A DNA stretch of 63,074 bases, from positions 1-63,074 of the forward strand of contig JAVKOQ010000300.1 of assembly GCA_031835245.1 (NCBI GenBank). Reading direction: 5' to 3'. Source of the stretch: Balamuthia mandrillaris. Lineage: Eukaryota > Discosea > Longamoebia > Balamuthiidae. A model generated the notes under the pieces. That model worked only from the letters and a program-made list of their open reading frames with translations, searched no databases and was not told where the DNA came from. Below are positions 32,163 through 41,561 of the stretch, piece after piece. Position 1 is the first letter of the stretch; every line of letters starts with the position of its first letter. The translations under genes were made by a program, and so were the position numbers.

Positions 32163-33384
32163 CTTTTCTTATTGCCAGGAACAGAAATGGTGAAGTGAGG
32201 AACACCATGGATGCCCATCAACGCGGCCTCCTTGTACTCTTCCATGACCTCCTTTTCGTTGCGTTTGCTCTCCAGGTATGCTCTGACTTCCTCTTTGTTC
32301 AGGCCGACTTCACCAGCTGCTTCCACCAGCACGTCCACTGAGCTGTTAGTGCAAAACAAAAACAGAGGAACGAAGCGGCAAGAAAGTTACAAAAAAAAAA
32401 AGAAAGAAAGAAACCGAAGTAACAGTCAGGATACGTTATGAGCTACCTGATGTCAGCCTCCTGCTCAAAATAAAGTTTGAAGATGGCCTCCACCACCGCG
32501 TTCTGCTTCTCCGTCGTGTTTCCTCCCTCTTTGGCATCCAGTGCTTTGGCGTACTCCACCAGGCGATGCGACCGCAACGTCGGGTAGATTCTCACCCTGG
32601 GGGCGAAGTTGATGCCCACCTTGCTGCCCGCCTTTATCAGCCTCTCGCGAATGCTGGCTGGCACCTCCTTGATGCCGTATTGGTTTTGCATGTACTCCGT
32701 TGTGGTCATCCCCTTTTTGTTTTAAAGCAAAAAAGAAAGAGAGAAAGAAAGAAAGAAACGACAAGAAACGACAAGAAAGAAAGAAACGACAAGAAGAAAG
32801 AAACGACAAGAAAGAAATATTGTGTTAAAAAAAACTTTAAAAAAATGTGTACAAGCAAAAAGAGAAAGAGAAACGACGGAAGAGAAACGAGAAAGAACAA
32901 GAGAAATGACGAAGAAGAAACGAGGAAGGAGAAAGAGACAGAGACAGAGACAGAGACAGAGACAGAGCAACGATGAAAGGGAAAGGATGAAACACAAACA
33001 AAACGAAAAAGAAAGGAAGAAAGCGTGCATACTCCTTCAGGTATGTCAGGATTCAGAAAGAAAGCTTTCCAAAAGACTATCCCCAGATTTTAAAAAAAAA
33101 CAGACCAGGTAAGAAAGAAGAAAGCTGAATACTTTGAAAACGAACGGGTGCGAACCAACCTTTGAAACTAACATGAGGAAACCTTGCAAACGCTTGCTCC
33201 ATGTTTCTCTTCCCAACAAAACACCTATTTTTTTTCATTTTGTGTCTTATTGATAAGAGATGGGAAGGACGCTTTGCGAGCATTTTAAAGAAAAGAAGAG
33301 AGGATGAGCACACCAGGGACATATGTTGTCTGATACCACCACAACCTCCACGGTTGGCTTCTGCTCTGTTGTCGTTGCGTCCAT
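32008..33384 (-). CDS. DsbA/FrnE-like thioredoxin-fold oxidoreductase, paralogue 2
   Basis: The start at 33384 reads MDATTTEQKPTVEVVVVSDN then ICPW, and the next exon continues CFVGKRNMEQAFARFPHVSF, reconstituting CPWC. A short exon near 33030-33080 gives IVFWKAFFLNPDIPEG. Then follow MTTTEYMQNQYGIKEVPASI, the helical insert and GVPHFTISVPG, ending DAFMDALEELGIVEQ. Exon layout is the same as the gene at 9203, but one intron (about 32715-33025) is much larger and consists of GAAA, ACAAGAAAGAA and GAGACA repeats. A TGACGTCA lies about 70 bp upstream of the ATG, as in the paralogue. The protein is probably intact and cytosolic. Confidence 0.8.
32715..33010 (-). repeat. Purine-rich intron with AAACGACAAGAAAGA and GAGACA units
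   Basis: A 300-bp stretch of near-pure purines on the plus strand with short tandem units. It is the expanded counterpart of the roughly 130-bp intron at 9560-9688 of the paralogue, which has TTCTTTC repeats. Confidence 0.7.
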
Positions 33385-33451
33385 CTTTTGTGGTTTGTCG
33401 CTATGCAAGTTCAAGTTTCTCGTTTTTTGTAGTAATGTTATATCCCCGATG

Positions 33452-33612
33452 TGACGTCATTCGGGGAATTTTTAGCCAATGAATTGTTACACTATGATTT
33501 TTCTCCGATCGGCGTATTCTTGGGCAAAATCACCAATCAAAAATCAAAAGTTTCGTAGTCATTTCCTTATAAAGGTATTACACGACAAATAACGTCCACG
33601 TCGACAAAAACC
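33452..33612. promoter_or_regulatory. Divergent promoter: TGACGTCA, CCAAT/A-rich motif, TATA, GTCGACAAAAA
   Basis: Between the DsbA-like gene (minus) and the F-box/ankyrin gene (plus) lie TGACGTCA at 33452-33459, CACCAATCAAAAATCAAAAG at 33531-33550, TTATAAAGG near 33568 and GTCCACGTCGACAAAAA ending at 33610. The CACCAATCAAAAATCAAAA and CACGTCGACAAAAA elements recur in the same order at 47252-47358. Confidence 0.55.
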
Positions 33613-33642
33613 TTTTCCCGAAACAGAGAAGAAGTGCTCAGG

Positions 33643-35095
33643 ATGGAGGGACCGAAACGACGCAAGGAAGAACCGGACGACCAGGACCCCCAACGGGGTC
33701 AAGGCAGTTGCAAGAGACAACGGAAGTGGGACGACGGTTCCCCTTCAAACAAACAAAAACTGGTTTGCTTTCTCCTCCTTTCTTGCTTTTTTTTGTTTTT
33801 GTTAGCCACGGCACCAACCAATAATAAAAAGGGTTGGAGGAATGTATCCCTGATGAGGTCTTGTGCCACATTTTGGGGATGCTTCCAAAGAACATGGTGG
33901 GCTTGGCGGCCAGAACTTGCCGCCGCTGGTTTGCCTGTTCCTCCCCAAGCCTCAGAAAGCGCCTATCTGGTCGCGTGGTATCCAGCCGCTTGGTGCTCTT
34001 GCAATGGGCCGTGCGCAACGGGTACACCATGAACGAGCGTACTTGCATGGCCGCTGCCAACCAAGGGCAGCTGGAAGTGTTGAAGTGGGCCAGAGAGAAC
34101 GGATGGCCGTGAGGCAGCCAAACGGTCACTTGGCGGTGCTGAAATGGGCCTTGGCAAATGGGTGTCCTCTGGATCCAGTATACAGCACCCACCTGGAAGA
34201 GTTGCAGTGGGCGCACGAGCAGAACTTGTCTCTCTGCGTTACCTCCTTCTACTCCGCTGCTGAGAATGGGTTAATGGATATATTGACATGGGACATGAAC
34301 ACGAAATCCCTTGGAACACTCAAACAAGCTCCTACGCGGCCAGAAAGGGTCAGCTTGGAGTGCTGATCTGGGCACAAAAGAACGGTTCCCTTTTGATGAG
34401 ACGATTTGCAAGTGGCGGGCACCTGGAAGTCTTGCTGTTTCTGCGAGAGAATGGATATTCCTGGGATGCAAAGACTTGCAAGCACGCCGCCGCATCTGGC
34501 CACTTGGAGGTGCTAAAGTGGCTTCGAGCCAACCGATGTCCTTGGGATCAGCAAACCTGTACCGCTGCAACTAGGCAAGGACACATGGAAGTTCTGAAGT
34601 GGGGTAACGAGCACGGTTGTCCATGCTCCGAGGTGACCATCAGTACGGCTGAAGAAGGGCAGTTGGAAATCGTTCAATGGCTGCGCGCTAAGGGATGCCC
34701 TTGGGGCGAGTCCACATCTATAGCCGCTGCTTGTCGAGGGCAATTGCACGTCCTGCTATGGGCACGTGCAAATGGTTGCCCTTTGAGCTCCTCAGCATGC
34801 TCCGGGGCTGCCTACTGCGGACGCCTGGATGTGCTTAAGTGGCTTCGAGCCCAGGGCTGCCCATGGGACGCGGAAACGTGCTCCGATGCAGCACAGAACG
34901 GAGACCTGCACATCCTTAAGTGGGCGAGAGCAAACGGATGCCCTTGGGACGGCTGGACCTGCGCCCTTGCGGCGGGCAACGGGTATTTGGAGGTGCTGAA
35001 ATGGGTGCCCTTGGGATGCACGAACCACGGCTGCTGCCGCCGAAAATGACCACCAGGAAGTGTTGCAGTGGGCTCGCGAGGACGGTTGCAACTGA
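33643..35095 (+). pseudogene. Broken F-box/ankyrin-repeat gene
   Basis: A first exon starts MEGPKRRKEEPDDQDPQRGQ. After an intron comes an F-box (CIPDEVLCHILGMLPKNMVG), which in intact proteins binds Skp1 in SCF ubiquitin ligases. It is followed by some ten degenerate ankyrin-like repeats of the GHLEVLKWARANGCPWD type, which serve as the substrate-binding part. This combination is abundant in free-living amoebae and in giant viruses that infect them, so host or viral ancestry cannot be told apart by eye. The reading frame is interrupted several times, so it looks like a pseudogene, although the repeat copies themselves are well preserved and the decay seems recent. Confidence 0.65.
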
Positions 35096-35209
35096 GGAGG
35101 AAGTAGATGATTATTCCTTTTTATAAAGAGAAGAAAAGCCACATTGTTTTTTTGTAGAGATAACAAATACGTTTCGCCAACACAATGAACTCTTGCTCTT
35201 GTTTTTTTT

Positions 35210-38200
35210 TTACCAGAACTTTAAGCTCTCAGCAGCCTTGTTCATCTCCTCCTTGGCTTTCCTCTGCAGCTCCCTCTTCTCGTTCTCCAGCTCCGCGTTC
35301 ACCACTTCCAGGGCTATGGTGCCCACCACGCCAGCCGCAATGCTCAGGTAGGGAGAGGCCGCGGCCAAGACTTTGAACAGAGCGTCGGCTCCGCCCACGT
35401 GCTGAGCGCCGTGCATCCTTCTAGCGAGGAGCAACTTTTGAGCTTGCGCTTCTTGAGCCTTTTCCTTCTCTCCAGCCGCCTCGTAGACTGCCACCAGACC
35501 GTCCAGAGCATCGAGGAAGGATTGGTGCTGACGTTGAGGGCCGTGAACTTGCTCGTCAGTAGCGATAGAGTTGAGGAAGCTCTCTTCGGCGGATTTGAAC
35601 TCGCGACGAAGCAGGAAGGCTTCTCCTTGAGCGCGATAAACGGAGGCCAAACGTTGCTTGACAGCTCGTTGCAATCGTTTTTCTTCTTCAGTGACTTCAG
35701 AAGAGGAAGAGGAAGACGAGATAATGTCTTTGGCGATGGATTCAGCCTCCTTCAAGTGTTCAAGTGCGGTTTGAGCCACCTTCTCATCCTTTGACTCACG
35801 AGCGGTACGAAGGGAGCAACGAGCCAGGAACTCCAAGTCCAAACTGGCATTGAGCAGATCTTGCTCGTCTCGATCCAGAGAAAGAGCCTCTGAGAAGCGC
35901 CTCTGAGCTTCAGCAGTCTTGGCGCTGTTGAAGAGGGCAAAGGCCAAGTAACGAGTGGCCAGACGCAGGGTCTCGGAGGAGTGTTGGTCGCGCTCCACGC
36001 TGAGCATGGCTCCGAAGCAGTCGGTGGCCTCCTTCCATTGTCCCATACGGAAGGCTACCATGCCTTGCGTCTCGTTAGATTCAATCTGTCAAGTAAAGAA
36101 TAGAAACGTAAATAATAGAAAAACCAACAAAACAAAGAGGCAAGCCAAACCTTCAGCTCGCTCTTCTTGAAGGCATCACGCTGAGGTTTTTCCTTGTCCA
36201 AAAACTTGGCGGCGGTCAAGTCCAACATGATCAACACCAAGTATATCTCCTGCAAGGCCTTGGCGTCCTCCTCGCTCAACCAGAACTTGCCAATCTCTTC
36301 AGGATCTTCTTTCTCCTCCTCTCCTTTCTCCTCTCCGGTTTTGTGATAAACGGTTTCTTGTTCGGTCTTGTAATGAAGATGCGTGCGTATCCGAAGGCTC
36401 ATGATGAGGTCGAGGCATCGCAAGAGATTGTTGGCGCCCTCCTTGGTGATCTTTCCTTTCTCTCTCAACACCTCAATTTGCTTCCATGCGTTTCCTTTCA
36501 CGATGCCATGGTAGAGAGCCAAGCCAGTGATCACTCCCATGAACTTTCTGTAGAGATGCTCCTTGACATTGAAGAAGAGGACTCGCTCAAAGTCCACTTC
36601 GTAACGTCCCGTACAAAACTCCTTCATGGTGGCCTCGCCCAATTGATGACAAGTCTCCTTGTCCTTTCCATAGACCTCCTTTTGGATACGCTCCGTAGTG
36701 TCTTTCCAGAGCTGCTTGTCTCCGGCCAAAAAGGTAGAGAAGCGGAGTGAAGTGACCAACGGATCGAGATGGACCTCACCGAGGAGCAAGCGAGGCTGCA
36801 GCATGGAGAGGAAGAGAGGAGGGGAGAGGATGGCCTGGTCGGGGTCGCGAATGGGGTTGAAGTTCTCATCCACGCTCAGACCTTGCTTCTGTTCGACCAC
36901 GCTGTGTGGAAGTCCCTATGTGCGAAAAAAGAGAAGCAATAAGAAAGAAATCAAACATGTGGATTGGCAACGCGAGCTGAGAGGCGGAGGGAAGCAGCTG
37001 AGACGAAATAAATGAATATTACCTCGACAAACTTATTGGGGGTCTCTCCAAGATTTGTGACCAATAACTGGAAGACCAACGCCAATCGCCTCAACTTTTC
37101 CTTCAATTCCGCTGACAAGCCTTCACCCGCCTCATCGTCCACCAACAGGACATACTCTACATCGGAGTAAGGGCACATCTGCTTGCGTCCCATGCTTCCT
37201 CCGCTCAGCAAAGCCAAACGCAGAGAGGAAGGAAGCTTCTCCTGCCAACGGAAAGCCTCCAACAGCTTGTTCAGAAGCTGCTTAGCTCCGTTGCTGTAAC
37301 GCTTGCTGAGCTCGCGAGGGGACGAGGACGAGAGGGAGGCAGCGATGGATTGACGCAAAGCAGCCAACTCCTTGCGATGCTCCTGGAACGAGTCCGCCTT
37401 GAAGGGAGTATCCTCGGAGAAGGAAAGTAGGGAAGAGAGAGCCTCCGACTCCGTTTCAAGCAATTGTTTGGTTATCTGTTCGGCTGTCTCCTCCACTTTC
37501 TTATCGTTGGAAGAAGTCGAGCCGAGCTGACAGAGAGCAATGTTGTAGAGTTGAACAGTGTGAAGAAGGAACTGAATGCTCTCTTCGGAGGAAGAGGAGG
37601 AGGATGAAGAGACGAAAGGATGAAGAGACTCGGCCCAGTCTTTGAGAAGAAGAGCGCGGCTCAAACGATAGTTGGGAGGCACTGGAGCCAACACTTTGTC
37701 GTAGAAGTTTGCTAGTTCAGAAACTGTGTGCACGAACGACAATGAGATTAGTTTTACAAAACAGAAACAGAGAGAGAGAGAGAGAGAGAGAGAGTAAGAA
37801 AGAATATCTAACACTTGAGTAGGCGACAGAGACAGAGACAGAGAGACAGAAAGACAGAGAGACAGAGAGACAGAGAGACAGAGAGACAGAGAGACAGAGA
37901 GACAGAGAGACAGAGACAGAGACAGAGACAGAGACAGAGACAGAGACAGAGACAGAGACAGAGACAGAGACAGAGAGAGAGACAGAGAGACAGAGACAGA
38001 GAGAGAGACAGAGAGACAGAGACAGAGAGAGAGACAGAGAGACAGAGAGACAGAGAGACAGAGAGACAGAGAGACAGAGAGACAGAGAGACAGAGACAGA
38101 GAGTAACAAAGAGTATGAAAGAAAAAAAAGTACCCGAAGAGAAAGAGTTTGGTTTCTCTTGCAAAAGCTTCTCAAACAACTGAACCTGTTCTTCGGTGGT

Positions 38201-38494
38201 GGCTTTCTTGGTCTTGGCCGAGGACGTCGAAGAAGAAGACGGCCCTCCCTTGTCTTTCTTGTCGTTCTCCTCCTTTTTCTTTTTCTCCGCAGAGGAGGAA
38301 GACGACGGGAGGACCTCCTCCTTGACCGCCTTCACCGCTTTCTCCTTCTGTTCGTTCATCTGCCGCTTGCCGGCGGCCTCCACCTTGCGCTCGGCCTGAT
38401 GGACCTGGCGCTCCACCGCGTTGTTGAAGGTATTCCCCAAGAGGGCTTGCCTCTCGCCGAGAGCTTCGGCCATAGTCGACGGACAACAACCCAT
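35210..38494 (-). CDS. Acylation-motif protein with GlnD/DUF294-like nucleotidyltransferase domain and helical C terminus
   Basis: Five exons encode about 900 residues. The N terminus [15 protein letters not shown] is a typical N-myristoylation plus Cys-palmitoylation signal, predicting membrane attachment, followed by a Lys/Glu/Ser-rich linker. After an intron with GAGACA repeats, a helical exon leads to [20 protein letters not shown]: the GS...D-x-E signature of the nucleotidyltransferase fold, closest in layout to GlnD/DUF294-type domains. The following exon ([39 protein letters not shown]) fits the substrate-binding domain that accompanies them. The last exon ([37 protein letters not shown]) looks like TPR helices, and it ends with a Gly-rich hydrophobic stretch [20 protein letters not shown]. 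Activity and substrate are unknown. Confidence 0.75.
37817..38103 (-). repeat. (GAGACA)n / (GACAGA)n array in an intron
   Basis: About 285 bp of tandem hexanucleotide and octanucleotide variants built from CAGAGA and GACAGAGA. It lies in the first intron of the nucleotidyltransferase-like gene. Confidence 0.9.
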
Positions 38495-38864
38495 TTTGTT
38501 TCTTTTTTTTTTTTTTTTTGTTCTTCTGGTTCTATTTAACGTTTTTTATTTTCGGATTGGAAGAAAGAAAAATCAGTTCAGTTCGGATGTTGTCTTTTGG
38601 GCCGTGAAAGAAACAAACGAGAGAGAGAGAGAACAAACAAACGCGCAGTCAAAAAAAAAAAAGTAGGAAGGCGTACTACTTACTACGGCGAGAACACACA
38701 GGGCACACGAGAACGAGAGAGAGCAAAAGGAAGAAACTAAAAGACGACGAAGAGAAAAAGAAAAGAAAAAAAACAGATAATTATAAAAAGGGGCCATTAA
38801 TTTTTCGTCAATTGGTGCTATTTGAAAAATTTATTTCTTGGAAAATTTTTGCAATATGAATATA

Positions 38865-38910
38865 CATGTCGTCATGAATATTTCTCTAAGTTATCATGTC
38901 GTCATGAATT
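38865..38910. promoter_or_regulatory. Two copies of CATGTCGTCATGAAT spaced 30 bp
   Basis: The exact 15-mer CATGTCGTCATGAAT occurs at 38865-38879 and 38895-38909, three helical turns apart, in the 635-bp gap upstream of the nucleotidyltransferase-like gene. The core ATGTCGTCAT or its complement also occurs at 16499 and 16531. This suggests paired binding sites for one factor. Nothing else is seen in 38495-39129 except A/T runs. Confidence 0.55.
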
Positions 38911-39129
38911 CGTCGTCTGTTGGCGAAATTACCGAGCAGAACAGACAATGAGAGAAAACGCTTCCTCAAGGCCCTCCTTATGCAAACGTGTTCTCTCCTG
39001 GCTGGCTATCTCTTGACTTTGTGGTCTCGCTTTTCTTCTTCACCATGCAAGAATGAAACGCCAAAAACAAACTTACAAAGCAGCGTTGGAACAACGGTTT
39101 GACTGTTCCATTGTTTTTTTTTTTTTTTT

Positions 39130-40180
39130 CTAGGGGTTACTGTTTTTCTTTTCCTTTTTGTCCCGCTTCCTCCGTTGCTTCTCCTCTTTCTCCTCCGCCT
39201 TCCTTCTCTGCCTCTCCGCTGCCTCCTCCGCCCTGTCGCGTGCACCCTCCGCCCTGGTTCCCTCCAAGAACTTGTCCTGAAACTCCTCCCATAGGGCATC
39301 CTCCTCCACCAAGAATGGGTAATGCATCTTGGCTTTGTAGGTCTTTGTCATGGCGTGCCGCACCGCCAGGAAGACAACCCCGCCGATGACCAGACCGCCG
39401 ATGAAGAAGCCGACCGTCATGCCGGTGGAGCGTAATGCGCGAACCGTCTTCGTGTCAGGGTAGATGTAGATGGTGGAGTCCGTGGTTGTTACACAACAAT
39501 AGTAGTGGCTGCGGTAGACGTTGGAGTAATGCGGCTTGACGATGGCCGTGATGTTGGAACAGAGGTCCGGCATGGGGTCCACGCATTTCTTGATGGCCAG
39601 GCGCCTGTACGAAACAAAAGGCCAAGAGTTATTTTCACAGGAGAACGAGGGGGACAGGGAAAGAAAGAGACTAAGACAAGGAGAAAAAAGCAAGAAGGAT
39701 GGGAGCCATGAAGAGTATACAATAAACAGGTGATGGAAGAGCAAAAAGATACTTGAATTGAGAAGAGGCCTTCACGTATCGTTCGATGTTCTCATAGTCT
39801 TGCCACTCCCATTCCTCCGAAACATGCGCAGAGATGTCGACCTCCTTGTCGAGGTCCACCACCGTTCGGGTGCTGTTCTTGCCGTTGGACTCCTCGTGCG
39901 TTGCCGTCTGCCTCACGACGGTTGTTGGCTTGGCCGCGTTCAACGTCGCAAACTCCACCACGCCTCCTCTGGAACAGAAACATAAACACCCAGAACATGA
40001 GCATGCGGCGTTCAAACCGAAAGAGTTACAAACAAAAGAGAAAAGGAAGGGAGAGTTGTGTTTTTTTTTCTTTTCGTACTCCGAGTTAAGCCGCTTGTCA
40101 AAGGTGTACTTTCCAAACACTCCACCGTGCAGCTTGACGTCCCCAGCTTCAACTGCCTCATCCTCTGCAGCACTGCTCAT
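39130..40180 (-). CDS. Single-span membrane protein with charged cytoplasmic tail
   Basis: The start at 40180 (MSSAAEDEAVEAGDVKLHGG) is chosen over an upstream in-frame Met because it gives an acidic soluble N terminus. Exon 2 reads RGGVVEFATLNAAKPTTVVR and EEWEWQDYENIERYVKASSQ. Exon 3 has four Cys in CVDPMPDLCSNITAI and SHYYCCVTTTDST, a hydrophobic span TVGFFIGGLVIGGVVFLAVR, and a long Arg/Glu/Lys tail ending KKEKKNSNP. The protein is about 240 residues. No signal peptide is seen. I do not recognise the family. The tail is highly helical (AERQRRKAEEKEEKQRRK). Confidence 0.6.
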
Positions 40181-40493
40181 TGTATTTGTTTTAAATATAT
40201 ATATATTTGGTTTCGGTCGTCGCAACGTCTATCTGTGTCTCTTATCTTCTGTAATGTTGTTTAAGGCGTTTCAACCCATTATAGCGAGGCCTCATTTATA
40301 CAATGTATTATTACTCTCCGTATCTTTTTTGGGAGAGCTCCGCTCCGTTATCTTCCTCTTCGCCTCACCCGTTCATCCGTGGATGGCTGGGCTGTAATGA
40401 TTATTTTATTTTTCATTGTCTCAAAATGAAAACGCTGTTTTAAAAAAAAAATAAAATGTTAAAACAGTTTTCGGTTAAACAGGGTTGTCGTGT

Positions 40494-41529
40494 TTAAAGG
40501 CTTTGCATTCCGGTGCGGCGTATCTGCTTGTCCACGTAAAACTGCACGCCGATCATCAACAGCGCGACCATGCACAAGATGCTGACGCTCAACAAGTTGG
40601 CAAAGATCATGCCCAACAAACAGACCGGAGCCAACAGCAACAACAACGAAGAACGCGTCGGCTCTCTTCTCATGATCCACTTGGCGGAAGAAGCGGAAGA
40701 CGCAGAGGAGGGTGAAGCGGATTCCAAATGGATTAACCAGAGAATGAAGATGACGTGAATGGGGGCAGCACAAAGGAGGAAGACGGTGTTCTTCAGGAGG
40801 AGGAAGAATGAGAGGTCTTCGATGAACGGAACGCCCAACAGGGAGAGCGAAGCATAGAAAGTAAAGCTATCAATCGCAAAAGCGGCAAAGGTGTAACTGA
40901 CGTAGAGAAGTAATGCAGAAAGAAGATAGAAGCAGCTGCGAAGGAAGAAGAAGAGCGAGGAGAATAGAATCAACGGGAAGTATCTACTCGAGGAGAAAGC
41001 GGAGGAGGAGAGCATTGGAAAGAGACGTCTATCCTGGTTGAGCAATAGTAAAATCGGAGCGAGCACAAAGACGCTCACCTCGGAGCCGTGCAGGTAGTGC
41101 AGGTTGAGATAGAGGCTGAGGAAGAAGGCGAGTAGGCAGGACACGTTGCCGCAGGTCGGCATCCAGCTCCATTCAGGGAGGAGGCGCTTGTTGAGGAGAG
41201 AGGACATTACCACTGTTTGCTGTTTTGTTAAGGAAATTGTGGTCAGTAGAAAAGTAAAATAATAAGCAGATAACAAAAAGAAACAAAAGATAAGGAAGAA
41301 AATTGAAAAGGAAGAAAACCTGGGTGCGTTGCAGCTTTGTGTTCTTGAGACGTTGTTCGGAGGCAAGCAGCTTGGTGACTTGGAACTTAATCAAGAGAGC
41401 AATCAACGCGTTGAACGCAACGCATATTCCCAACACTACCATTCTTGTCGTTTTGATGTATTCTGCAGCGCCACATTTAAAAGCAGCGGAATAATGAGTT
41501 GCAGCGAAGAGAAGCAGAAAGATGTACAG

Positions 41530-41561
<32 letters not shown>

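Noticed and set aside
37815-38183. Arg/Gln or Ser/Val repeat proteins
   Set aside because: They are readings of the GAGACA array inside an intron.
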